Assembly (NCBI RefSeq): GCF_003255815.1
Contig: NC_037689.1
Location: 28,251,527-28,315,526 of the forward strand
Source of the DNA: Theropithecus gelada
Lineage: Eukaryota; Chordata; Mammalia; Primates; Cercopithecidae
Direction of reading: 5' to 3'
Length of the DNA stretch: 64,000 nt
Shown here: positions 45,132 to 55,750 of the stretch, one piece after another
Numbering within the stretch: position 1 is the first letter of the stretch
Layout: the number at the start of each line of letters is the position of its first letter
Translations under genes and position numbers: made by a program
The notes under the pieces: model-generated
What the model was told of the DNA's origin: nothing
Database searches by the model: none
The model's input: only the letters and a program-made list of their open reading frames with translations

Positions 45132-45958
45132 ATTGTCTTGTCTTGTCTTGTCTTGTCTTGTCTTGTCTTGTATATATTTAGTGGATACAAGTGCAGTTAT
45201 GTTGCATGGGCACATTGTATAGTGGTGAAGTCTGGGTTTTTAGTGTATCCATCACCTGAAAAATGTACATTATACCCATTACATTATTTCTCATCCTTCA
45301 CCCCTTTCTCACCTTCCCAGTCTCTAAAATATATTATTTCACACTCTATGTCCAGCTGTACACATTATTTAGCTCCCTCTTGTAAATGAGAATATGTGGT
45401 ATTTGACTTCCTGTTTCTGAGTTCTTTCTCTTAAGATAATGTCCTCCAGTTCCAGCTATGTTGCTGCAAAAGACATGATTTTATTCATTTTTTTCTGACT
45501 GAGTAGTATTCCATGGTGTATATATACCACATTTTCTTTCTCCAATCAATCATCCACTGATGGACACTTAGGTTGATTCCATATCTTTGTTATTGTGAAT
45601 AGTGCATTGTTCAAAAGAAGACATAAAAATGGCCAAACAAGCATATGAAAAAATGCTCAACATCACTAATCATCAGAGACCGGCAAATTAAAACAATGAT
45701 GAGATAGCATCTTACTCCTGCAAGAACGGCCATTATTAAAAAGCCGAAAATATTACAAATGTTGGTGATGATGTAGAGAAAAGGGAACTCTTAAACACTG
45801 TTAGTGGGAATGTAAATTAATACAACTTCTATGGAAAACAGTATGGAGATCTCCCAAAGAACTAAAAATAGAACTACCATTCGATCCAGCAATCCCACTA
45901 CTGGGCATCCACCCAAAGGAAAGGAAATCATGGTATCAAAAAGACTCCTGCACTTGTT
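45132..45958 (-). mobile_element. 5'-inverted (twin-primed) L1 insertion with pentanucleotide tail
   Basis: The 3' part of an L1 lies on the minus strand from about 45603 leftward to 45171; plus-strand signatures are TTTAGTGTATCCATCACCTG and AGTATTCCATGGTGTATATA. The immediately upstream L1 segment lies on the plus strand at about 45606-45958 (AAAATGCTCAACATCACTAA, GAAAACAGTATGGAGATCTC). They are almost contiguous in L1 coordinates. Possible target duplication TGGAGGCATAT/TGAAGGTATTT is only 8 of 11. Confidence 0.82.
45133..45172. repeat. (TTGTC)n pentanucleotide microsatellite
   Basis: More than six uninterrupted TTGTC units lie exactly at the tail end of the minus-strand L1 3'UTR. On the L1 strand it reads GACAA. 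Likely grown from the tail. Confidence 0.95.
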
Positions 45959-46225
45959 TGAAGGTATTTTATAATCCTCCCTGTAGCTCGTGAACACACA
46001 AAGCAAGCAGGAACATGTCCTCTTTTCCTCCCTTCTCAAATCTCTCACCTTTCAGAGGATGGTTTATCTCTCATTGACTTATTTCTCCTACTTTAGAGAA
46101 GTAGCAGGTTTGAACACCAATGGCCCTTCTTCTTGATTATGTTGACGATGACACATTATAACAACACTTAGGAATTAAAATAGGTATGGCCATGTGTCCC
46201 AAGATGGCCTCTGGTACATACGTTA
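45959..46225. other. Unassigned sequence
   Basis: Nothing recognised. Confidence 0.35.
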
Positions 46226-46575
46226 ACAATATACATTCTACTGTGGTTACTAAAGGCTGGGAAGCATAGAGAGCAGGGGAGACTAAGGAGAGGTTGGTTA
46301 ATGGATATGAACTTACTACTAAATGGGAGGAATAAGTTTCTGTGTGCTGTAGCATTGTAGGGGGAACTGTGATTATCAATAATTTAGGGTGCATTTTCAG
46401 AAAGCTAGGAGAGAGGCTTTTTAATGTTCCCAACACGAAGAAATGATAAACGCTTGAGGTGATAGATGTGCTAATTAACCTGATTTGATCATGACACATT
46501 GTATACATGTATCAAAATATTCCTCCGTACCCTATAAATATGTACAATTATTATCTGTCAAGTAAAAATAAAAGG
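46226..46575 (+). mobile_element. L1 (L1MA/L1MB-like) 3'UTR
   Basis: GTGGTTACTAAAGGCTGGGA, GAGAGGTTGGTTAATGGATA, AACACGAAGAAATGATAAAC, ATTAACCTGATTTGATCATG and AAATATGTACAATTATTATC occur in L1 3'UTR order. Confidence 0.85.
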
Positions 46576-47639
46576 AAAACATACATATTCTAAAGCAAAT
46601 CCTGATATGATTTAACATTTTCTTCTTCTCAAGTTGAGATGGTCATAAACCACACAGTTACAGAAATGTCACACACATCTGAAACCAGCCAAGCGAGATT
46701 TTTTTAATGTATAAGGACGCTGAAAACATATTACTCAGGAAGTCTTCCTGGAAATATATAAACACTTGGAGATGTGCTCCAATAAAATGAGAGCCCAATC
46801 AATTGAAGTCGATTCATTTAATCAATTAAATTATATTAAATAAGAGACTAATCAATTAAAATCAATTTCAATTTTTTTACAATTCACTATGAAAGGCAGT
46901 AAGACTTGAGAGGAGAAGTGATAAATAAAGGATCTCTTAAACTATGTTATTAAGTCTAAATAATTCTGAGAAACACCATTGTAAAATGGAATGTAAATAC
47001 TATATTCTTGAAAGAACTTATACCAGTGGGATAAATTATGATTATGTAATTTTTTAAAGGTATATATATTTGAAATTTTTTTCTTGGGAAAGCTGAAGAA
47101 ATAATGCTAACACACAGGTAAAATTTAATGGATGACAAAATGAAAAAATCATAAAACTGATCAACAGATTCAAGTATAAATCTCTGACTCTCACTTAAAA
47201 ATGTTCAAGAGGAAAAAAAGATAAAAATAGAGATGGAGAGAGAGAGATTGCTAAAGTAGAAAACCATAGAATTGATAAATGGGCTATAGTTATAGATAAG
47301 GATGACATAACAGAATCTTAAAAGTACTTAATAGAACACTATCCTATTAAGTTTTAAAATCTGTATGAAATCCATGCTTAAAATATAAATTTATAAATTA
47401 AGAAAATTTAGACTAACTAAAAAGATCATTTACCATGGAAGAAATCCAACATGTTGTTAAGGATCTTGACTTCACAGAAGGCAAATTTCCCCTTCGAAGA
47501 ATTTTGGAGAATTTATTTCTCAGCACTTTTTCCCACTGGGTGTGCACCCTTGTCTTCTTGGATCCAGGTGGCTTAATGAGTTGACCAATCATATTTGAGA
47601 AGGAGGAACATGGTCGTAGATGGAGAAGAAATAATTTTA
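46576..47639. other. Unassigned AT-rich sequence
   Basis: Mostly unrecognised. An AATCAATT motif recurs at about 46796-46870. A-rich sequence at about 47150-47450 could be old L1, but I cannot support it firmly. Confidence 0.35.
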
Positions 47640-47966
47640 AAATGAGCTCTCTTAGTCAGATGGCCAACCTATTTTTATATCCCTGTGGCCAGTGGGTGTG
47701 GCTGTCATGCCAGCATGCACACTAGCTACAGAATTATGGGGGGCTACAGGCTTCCCAGAGCTAGGCGACCGCAGAGAGGTGGTGCGACAGTACAGGTGGC
47801 ACAGGATGACACAGGTGTTCTTCAGCTGAACAAACAGATTCAAGCTATCGATGCCACTGTGAAACCTGAGACTGAATGCCTGTAAATCAAAGAAAATGAC
47901 TGAGCCAAGTCTCAATCAGGAGGTTGAGGCTTATTAGGAGGTTTATTTATTAGGAGGTTTATTTGC
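47640..47966 (-). mobile_element. Possible LTR-like fragment
   Basis: Read on the minus strand it has a TATA-like GGGATATAAAAATAGG and a possible U5 region with CTGATTGAGACTTGGCTCAG. It ends with a 16-bp tandem duplication next to the THE1 LTR. Family not recognised; inference only. Confidence 0.3.
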
Positions 47967-48247
47967 TGTGTTAGTCCATTTTCATGCTGCTAATAAAGAC
48001 ATACTTGAGACTGGAATTTATAAAGAAAAAGAGGCTTAATGGATGCACAGTTCCACGTGGCTGAGGAGGCCTCACAATCATGGCAGAAGGCAAAAGGCAC
48101 ATCTTACATGGTGGCAGACAAGAGAGAATGAGAACCAAGGAAAAGGGGTTTCCCCTTATGAAACCATCAGATCTCATGATACTTATTCACTACCACAAGA
48201 ACAACATGGGGGAAGCCGCCCCCATGATTCAATTATCTCCCACCAGG
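47967..48247 (-). mobile_element. Truncated THE1 LTR
   Basis: TGTGTTAGTCCATTTTCATG, TTATAAAGAAAAAGAGGCTT, CCATCAGATCTCATGATAC and CAATTATCTCCCACCAGGT are THE1 blocks in minus orientation. The last 90 or so bases of the LTR are missing, and Alu sequence is fused at 48246-48248. Confidence 0.88.
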
Positions 48248-48343
48248 TGGCTCATGTCTGTAGTTCCAGCACTTTGGGAGGCCGAGGCAGGAGGATCACT
48301 TGAGGCCAGGTGTTTGAGACCAGCCTCAGCAACATAGTGAAAC
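48246..48343 (+). mobile_element. Alu left-arm fragment fused to THE1
   Basis: GGTGGCTCATGTCTGTAGTT to CAGCCTCAGCAACATAGTG. The first bases of Alu and the entire right arm are absent. Confidence 0.85.
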
Positions 48344-48388
48344 ATCACACACACATACAACACACACACACACACACATATACACACA
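48344..48388. repeat. CA-repeat microsatellite
   Basis: Interrupted CACACA tract directly after the Alu fragment. Confidence 0.92.
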
Positions 48389-48479
48389 CTCTCAGACATT
48401 AGAATTGCACAATCCTAATATAGGAAGAAATCACATCATGTTTATGCTTATTTACAGCAACATGTTTATGCTTATTTAC

Positions 48480-48625
48480 TTTATCTTACTGGACAATTTT
48501 CCAGAAACTGTTCTAAGCCCTTTATGATGTTAATACTATCCCCATTTCGCAGGTGAGAAAACCAGGGCACAAAGGGATTATGTGACTTGCCCAAAGTCAC
48601 GTAGGCAGTGAGATACAGGCTTAAA
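48480..48625 (-). mobile_element. MIR SINE
   Basis: ACTATCCCCATTTCGCAGGT, GAAAACCAGGGCACAAAGGG and GACTTGCCCAAAGTCACGTA are the MIR core in minus orientation. Confidence 0.85.
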
Positions 48626-49106
48626 CTTTTAATTCTGGAATACTTTTATGTTTACAAAATATTGAAAATGCTATTAAAGAGAGCTCTTGTTTAGCCCACA
48701 TCCCGTTCCCTCCGTTAGCATCTTGGACTTCCACAGCACATTTGTTGCAACGAAGTCACCCGTTACTTTTAGTAAACTCCAGACATTATTCCAATGTCTT
48801 TAGATTTTCCCTGATGTCCCTTTTGTATTCCAGGATCTCACCGCAGACACCACATTGCAGTGAGTCATCAAGTCTCCTTGGACTCCTCTGGCTGTGACAG
48901 TTTCTCAGACTTTCCTTGCTTTTTTATGACCTTGATGGTTCTGAGGAGCACTGCTTAGGTATTTTTTAGAATGCCCTGCAATTTGGGCTTGTCTGGTGCC
49001 TTTCTCATGATTAGACTAAGGTTAGATGTTTGGGGGAGGAAGACCACAGAGGCAAAGTGCCGTGTTCCTCACATCACATTAAGGGTACGACTCTCAACAC
49101 GACTTA

Positions 49107-49553
49107 TGTGAAAAGAAAATGTCTTGGGCCCTTAAAATGACTAAGCTAAAGAGAAAAGTCCAGCTGGGAACCGCTTAGACCAAAGCTGCCACCCGTTCTA
49201 TTCAAAGTCATCCCTCTGCTCACTGAGATAATGCATATCTGATTGCCTCCTTTGGAGAGGTTAATCAGAAACTCAAAAGAATGTAACCATTTGTCTTTTA
49301 TCTACTTATGACATGGGAGCCCTCTCCCCACTTCGAGTTGTCCGGTCTTTCTGAACCAAACCAATGTTCATCTTACATACATTGATTGATGTCTCATGTC
49401 TCCCTAAAATGTATAAAACCAAGCTGTGCTCTGACCACCTTGGGCACATGCTGTTAGGACCTCCTGAGGCTGTGTCACCGGCACCCGTCCTCAACATTGG
49501 CAAAATAAACTTTCTAAATTAACTCAGACCTATCTCAAATATCCGGGGTTCAC
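49107..49553 (+). mobile_element. ERV1-type LTR, plus strand
   Basis: TGTGAAAAGAAAATGTCTTG at the start, CATTGATTGATGTCTCATGT, TATA-like TGTATAAAACCAAGCTGTG, CTCCTGAGGCTGTGTCACC, polyadenylation signal GCAAAATAAACTTTC and CCGGGGTTCACA at the end. Core motifs are shared with the minus-strand LTR at 13124. Confidence 0.7.
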
Positions 49554-50235
49554 ATTTTCGTAACCGTGGAAGGATTCCGAGTTGTGGGATATGATGAGGT
49601 TTCTCTTCCAATAGCCTGATGAATCCTTTATTCTTTAATTCGTAGTACCCTCCCACCCCCCCACACACCCCTTTTTCCTTTTTCTCTTTTTTCTTTTCTG
49701 CCTTTGTTACATGCCCGGACATGCCACAGTACCAGGCATATCAGTACCAGCTCACATTCCTTTCCTTATTTGGAAGCAAGACTAGCTCTCTAGCTCATTG
49801 CAGAGAGCCCTTCCCCTTTTCCCCTCTCTCCCTTATGTGCCCACCTTATCTAAAGAAGGTTCAAATGTTTAGCTAACCAGGATTAGTTCAGAATGTGCAA
49901 CCTGACCCCAGCCAATGGGAAAAGGACACCGGGGCAAGACTTGGGTCAGGAATAAAGGCTTTCATGCCCCTTTGTTCAGGTGCGCTCTCATGGTGACTGG
50001 CCAAGGAGAAGCACCCCTCTGCGCAGAAGTAAAATTGCTTTGCTAAGAATCCTTTTTTTCAGTGTTCAATTTCTTTAGAATTGTGAGTGTTATTACCAAT
50101 ATGAGTGGAGGTGCCCCTGACCTTTGACAAATCTCCTATCGGTGCTTGGTAACAGTATGAGGTAACTTTATGGCTGAAACCAATAGGACAATTTGGTGAG
50201 GCCTGGAAGCACCCACTCCAGAGAATCCCTGATCT
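49554..50235 (+). mobile_element. Further ERV-derived sequence, second LTR-like segment
   Basis: About 49730-50110 has CCAGCCAATGGGAAAAGGAC, a polyadenylation-like GTCAGGAATAAAGGCTTTC and GGTGCGCTCTCATGGTGACT, as in ERV1 LTRs. The last part, AGGACAATTTGGTGAGGCCT, may be leader sequence. Family and borders not assigned. Confidence 0.45.
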
Positions 50236-50400
50236 CCCACTGATGATGTGGACGTGATCACCTGGCCAAGGTCATGACTGTCAGGTTTATTCACTGTAAA
50301 ATGACTTATTCCTCTCCTTTGCACATTGTACTCTTTGGAAATAAGTCTCGAAGCACAGCCTACACTCAAGGGTGGAGTGAAGCATGGATTTTCACACACA

Positions 50401-51056
50401 AGATGTGTGTTCTTAGCCATTACATAATCACAAAACTGGGAATCACTAAATGATGGGAAAAACAAATTGAGTTCCAATCCTGTCTTCCCGTCCTCCTTTA
50501 GTTGGTTTTGTGTGCTTCTAAGAAACACACCCCCTCATGGGAAACCTTTGGTCTAGGAGTGAGACTCACAAGTCAATAGAACAAAGGTTATCGTATGAGG
50601 TTATGAATAGAAATAGCAATGGATATCGCTGCTGGGTGTTCAGAGAAGGTTTGGCTGAGGGGGTGTCTTTTCTGCTGAATCTTGTTGAATAAGTAACAGT
50701 TATCCAACATAAAGGTAAATTATTGCCAACTAAGAAACCATCCATGCTAAGAGCTAGAGACTTGAGTAGAGACCTAAGTTCACTATTCTTGGAGCCCAGA
50801 GTGCTAGAAGTGAGGCACCAAGTGACACACCTGAAAAGAAACTCACAAAGCACATCTCAAAGAACTTTGAAGTTCAAGACTCAAGACTTGAACAGAAATG
50901 TGTGGCAACTAGTGGGGTTTGAGAGCTGACATTGGATCTTTAATTTCTAATAGAGAACATCAATATATCAGAGTACCAACTCACTTGGTTTCTAAAGCCA
51001 TGGCTTACTCAACTGTAAAACATCTATAGTCCAGACCCTTGCCAAGAGATGTAGTC
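50401..51056. other. Unassigned sequence
   Basis: Nothing recognised. Confidence 0.4.
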
Positions 51057-51366
51057 TTTTTATTTTTATTTTCTTTTTTTTCTTAGACACAGAGTCTCAC
51101 ACTGTTGCCCAAGCTGGAGTGCAGTGGTGCTATCATATTTCACTGCAGTCTTGAACTTCCTGGGCTCAAACTATCCTCCTGCCTCAGCCTCCTGAGTAGC
51201 TAAGGATGCAGGTGTGTGCCACCATACCCAGCTAATTTCTTTTAACTTTTTGTAGAGGTCTCGCTATGTTGCCCAGGTTGGTCTTGACCTAACTGCCTCA
51301 AACAATCCTCTCACCCCAGCCTCCCAAAGCACTGGGATTATAGGCATGAGCCACTGCATCCAGCCC
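51057..51366 (-). mobile_element. Alu (AluJ-like)
   Basis: A T-rich tail at 51057-51084, then ACACAGAGTCTCACACTGTT to GAGCCACTGCATCCAGCCC on the minus strand. Diverged. Confidence 0.92.
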
Positions 51367-52384
51367 AGGGGATACAGTCTTAAGCTACGAGTTGTCTGAG
51401 TCTTAACAAAATCTCAGTGGACTAAAAACTGGTGAAAAACCAAATAAAATAATGGGATACCCATTGTCACTCATCACATTAGCAAAGATTAACACACTTC
51501 AAATACCCTTGAAAATATCGTTCTTGGCTGTTCCTGTTCAACATTCAAAATGTATATGCCCTTTGAAATAACCATGTCATTTTCATAGTATAACCTGTAA
51601 AATAAGCTACAGCTGCACTCAACCAAAATGTACAAACAGGTTCATACAATTATATTTCACAGCGTTTTTGTTTCTAGTAGCAGAAGCTGGAAACAAAGTT
51701 AATGTCTACCAAAGGAAAGAAGAAAAGAAGGAGGGAAGGAAGGAAGGGAGGGAGGAAGGGAAAAAGGAAGGAAGGAAGGACGTTAAAGCCTCCAGTACTT
51801 CATACTGAGTTCCTGTACATTTCAGTGTGATGATAATTTAAAATGTCAACAGATAATGTTAAATAAAGGAGAAGTTACAAAATAACAACTGTAGACAGGT
51901 CCCGTTTGTACTCCATCATATTTCATATATAAATACATATATGCAAAACCCAGAACACTTTTGAAGAGACACACAACTAATTGTTAAAAGTTATTTCTGG
52001 AAAGCAGGATGGGAATAGTTTGATCCTTTTATATTATTTTATTTAAAAATCTCTTTCTCAACAGTTCAGTTTATGACAGTAATTTTTGTGGGAAATTGTA
52101 GCAGGCTGTTCCAGGCATCTCTCCTCCCCAGTATTTTGTATCATTAGATCAAAGGCACCTTTCAGTAGACTGTCAGCTTAAAAATTAGTATTCTGGGCTC
52201 CCAAAGATAGATTTGCCCTCTCTGCTTTGCATTTTCGTGTTCTGGAGTTGGTTGGTTTACTGAGGAGTCCTCATGTGTCTGTAGATTTAGGACTGTTTTC
52301 CTTTATCAACCACAGGAAAACCACTGTTTTCCCTGACAAACTTGTGTGGGCTTATATATGCATAATCTCATACACACACACACA

Positions 52385-52419
<35 letters not shown>

Positions 52420-52510
52420 TCTTTATTAAAATGTAAAATCTCACCAAAAGCTTTTGAACAAAATAAAAACTCAATTTATATTTTCTTTTTAGCTTAAATT
52501 AGAGGCACAC
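51367..52510. other. Unassigned DNA with GGAA and CA repeats
   Basis: An interrupted GGAA/GGGA tract lies at about 51715-51780 and a CA tract at about 52371-52418. The rest is unrecognised. Confidence 0.6.
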
Positions 52511-52517
52511 ATGAGGT

Positions 52518-52860
52518 AAGTGAAAGAAAGAGAGAGAAAGAGGGATGGAGGTAGGGAGCGAGAGAGGGAGGGGGGAGGAAGGACAGAAGGAAGAAAGAAA
52601 GGAAAGGGGGAAAATGAAAAGAAGGTGCGAGGGACACAGGAAGGAAGGAAGGAAGGAAAGAAGGAAGGAAGGAAGGAAGGAAGGAAGGAAGGAAGGAAGG
52701 AAGGAAGGAAGGAAGGAAGGAAGGAAGGAGAAGGGAAGGGAAGGAGGGAGGGAGGGAGAGAGGGAGGAAGGAAGGAGGAAAGAAGGAAGGAAGGAGGGGA
52801 GGAAGGAAGGTAAAAGGAAGGGAGAAAGGAAGGAAAAGAAAAGGAGAGGAGAGAAATCAG
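52518..52860. repeat. Polypurine GGAA-rich microsatellite
   Basis: About 340 bp almost wholly A and G on the plus strand, with an uninterrupted (GGAA) run of about 17 units at about 52661-52729 and GGGA/GAAA variants on both sides. Open frames in either direction translate the repeat. Confidence 0.96.
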
Positions 52861-53892
52861 TGAGGGAGTAACTGTAAATAAGATGGTTGAGACTATAACT
52901 GGATAAATGAATTAATAAAGTTGTATGTGCTTTGAGGTCTCTGATAAATTTCTTCCATTTTATTTTCATATATTTTTTATGAAACCACTGAGTACCATTT
53001 TTCTTTCCTGCACTGTAGGTTGATTTTAAAGAAACATTAGTGGTTCACAGCCAGGAAAGGATGCTAGTGTCAGCGGCCTGCATGGACCATAAATAAACAT
53101 TTCAAAGGAGCAATGGTGCATTCAGTAACTGTCTCTCAAATTGCATGCCCAAAGGTGACATGTGGAGCCAACACCAGGTAAAAGACTGCAGGGTGATGAG
53201 AAGGAGCATGGATTGAGCCATTGGGCCTGTGCTGACTCCAGCCTTTGCATGGAGCTCATCCACTTACGCTTGAAGCCTTGTCTTCCACAGGGAGAAGGAA
53301 CAGGAATGCTGGGTATAGGGGGATGGACACCAGGTGACAGGATTAAGCAGGGTTTTTAAGGGAGATGGCATGGGGTAAAGGAGCAAGACTTGAGGCAGAG
53401 GAGGGAGCCAGCCAGGCTGCTTGGGAGAGGCGCGCTTCTGTCCCAGTGAAGACCAGACCAGAGCAGCCAGTCCTTCCAGGAATAGGGAGGAGGAGCTAGG
53501 GGCATCGGCAGGAGAAAATAAAGTCACAGAGGTGAAGTAGAGGTGGAGGAGGCCTGATGGGGGCAGCGCCTCAGAACCTCATGGGGACTCTGGCCTTGAC
53601 TCTAGAGAAATGGTAGCCACTGCAGTGTTTTGAGTCGAGGGCTGACATCATCAGATGAACTGGGTTTCCCAGTCAAAGGCTCCCTTCAGCTGCTGTGCTG
53701 AGGGTATTTGGTTTGGGGGAGGCTTCCGCAGGAATCCGGAGAAAGATGGTCGATTGCGGCTCAGACCAGAAGGGTGAAAGAGAGGTTGGGCTGCGGATCT
53801 AATTTGAACACACTGAGATTTAGAAAGGTGAGAGATTGGGCCAAACTCATGATGAGAAGTGGGATCCACAGTTTAAACTCGGATCTGTCCTA
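52861..53892. other. Unassigned, locally GC-richer sequence
   Basis: No gene recognised. 53380-53700 is GC-richer than its surroundings but is not a CpG island. Confidence 0.4.
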
Positions 53893-53900
53893 AAGCAAAG

Positions 53901-54210
53901 CCTTTTTTTTTTTTTTTTTTTTTTTTTTGAGATGGAATCTCACTTTGTTGCCCAGGCTGGAGTGCAGTGACAGGATCTCTGCTCACTGTAGCCTCCACCT
54001 CCTGGATTCAAGTGATTCTCCTGCCTCAACCTCTGGAGTGGCTGGGATTACAGGCATCTGCCACCATGCCCAGCTAATTTTCATATTTTTGCTAGAGACA
54101 GGGTTTCACCATATTGGCCAGTCTGGTCTCGAACTCCTGACCTCAAATGATCTGCCCACCTTGGCCTCCCAAAATGTTGGGATTACAGGCATGAGCCACT
54201 ACGCCTGGCC
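53901..54210 (-). mobile_element. Alu (AluS-like)
   Basis: A long T-run at 53903-53928, then GAGATGGAATCTCACTTTGT to CCACTACGCCTGGCC. AAGCAAAG flanks at 53893-53900 and 54211-54218. Confidence 0.94.
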
Positions 54211-54394
54211 AAGCAAAGATCATTTCTGTGATAGCTGTTTCTGCCTTGACAGGGATCCAGACTGCTTCCACCTTTGCAAAACTCAACAAAAAAATCTCAT
54301 TTCAAGAGTGATGGCTTGTTGAGTAGTGGAGGGAAGAAAGAGGGAAGTGTTATCCAAAGGGTATGAAGATTCAGACAGACAGGAGGAATAAGTT

Positions 54395-54620
54395 TTTAAG
54401 ATCTCTTATGCAGCAAGGTGGCAATAGTTAATAAAAATTTATTGCATATTTCAAAATAGGTAAGAGATTAAATTTCAAACCTCTTATCACAAAAAATGAT
54501 AAGTAAATGAGATGATGGATATGTTAATAGTTTAATCATTCTACAATGCATACCTATAGCAAAATATCACATTGTGCCTCATAAATGTACACAATTATGA
54601 TTTGTCTATTAAATATATTA
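54395..54620 (+). mobile_element. L1M 3'UTR fragment
   Basis: GGTGGCAATAGTTAATAAAA, GAGATGATGGATATGTTAAT and ATCACATTGTGCCTCATAAA match an L1M 3'UTR in forward orientation. Confidence 0.75.
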
Positions 54621-54623
54621 TTA

Positions 54624-54935
54624 GGCCTGGTGGGCTGGCTCATGTCTGCAATCCCAGTGCTTTGGGAGGCCGAGGAAGAAGGATCACTTGAGCCCAGGAG
54701 TTGAAGACGAGTCTGGGCAATGTAGCGAGACACTATTTCTGCAAAATAAAAAAATTTAGTGGTGTACACCTGCAGTCCCAGCTACTCAGGAGGGTAAGTT
54801 GGGAGGACTGCTTGAGCCCAGGATTTCGAAGCTGCAGTGAGCCATGATCACACCCTGCTACACAGTGAGACCATCCTGGGCTACACAGTGAGACCCTGTC
54901 TCTAATAATAATAATATTAATAATAATGATAATTA
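54624..54935 (+). mobile_element. Alu (AluJ-like) with AAT tail
   Basis: A complete but diverged Alu ending in an AAT-repeat tail (about 54905-54935). CTACACAGTGAGACC is duplicated near its 3' end at about 54858 and 54879. Confidence 0.9.
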
Positions 54936-55750
54936 AACAAAAATTAAAGAATGTTGCCTTAGATTTTGCAGCAGTGGAGTGCTAGCAAAGGCCATGTCGT
55001 GGGGGCTTCTCTTGGATTTATGAGAATCAGGTACACAGAGGAATTACATATAGGAGGCCTGATGCTTGCAGTTTATCAATACAAAGCTGGAATATGCATT
55101 GCAAACAATTTACAAATGAATGAATCATATTAATACAGAATGCCCGCTGGATCCAATTGGTTACATAGTATTCAAGTGCTCCCAACCGCAATCTGTTCTA
55201 CATCAAAATAATTCATTTAACCTCTTGCTTATCAATGACTTTGCTATGTGAGCCAGTGATATTCAGGAAGGGGGTGCATATCATGAACTTTTCCTGTACT
55301 CCTCACATCACTTGATGGTTTTCAGAGGGCCAATTTTACTCAGGGCAGGCTGGTTTCTTTTTAGCCAAGTTAAGATTGCACCCTGTTAAAGAGATAAAAA
55401 TATGTTTTCATGGTTCAGGTAGTGTTGGGCTGAGACCATCCACACATGGGACACAGATCTGTCCACACTACCCTCTTCTCCAGGTGTTTTCAGTGACCCA
55501 CCACCCCGGACACTGCAAAGTGAAGGAAAACGTTTTACCTCAACATAAAAAAAAATGTTATGAGGTCATTAAAAATGATGAGGAAAGCAGAAAAGATAAA
55601 ACCTCCATAGAAGCAAAATATACCTATTTTTGCATACCTTTCTCCCTTTGTGTATTTACTTATTTTACCTAAGTATCACATAAAAATAAACTCAGACATA
55701 GAAGCTACAATGTTTCACATAATGATCTACCCACTTAAGTGAAGAATAAA
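54936..55750. other. Unassigned sequence
   Basis: Nothing recognised. A 98-codon frame at 55376-55672 has no recognisable domain. Confidence 0.4.

Larger units (their letters stand above)
48626..50400 (-). mobile_element. Old L1 (L1ME-like) 3'UTR split by ERV DNA
   Basis: Left part to 49106: CTGTGACAGTTTCTCAGACT, CTCATGATTAGACTAAGGTT, AGGAAGACCACAGAGGCAAA. Right part from about 50236: GTGATCACCTGGCCAAGGTC, CTGTCAGGTTTATTCACTG, TTGTACTCTTTGGAAATAAG. Together they follow one continuous L1 3'UTR, so the 1.13 kb between them is an insertion. Confidence 0.8.

Noticed and set aside
13124..49553. Two related LTRs as ends of one provirus
   Set aside because: They are in opposite orientation, 36 kb apart, and no retroviral interior lies between.
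52499..52969. 156-codon Pro/Ser/Phe-rich frame and opposite Lys/Glu/Gly-rich frames
   Set aside because: Both come from the GGAA polypurine tract.
53380..53700. Possible CpG island or promoter
   Set aside because: GC is only locally raised and CpG dinucleotides are too few; no other promoter evidence.
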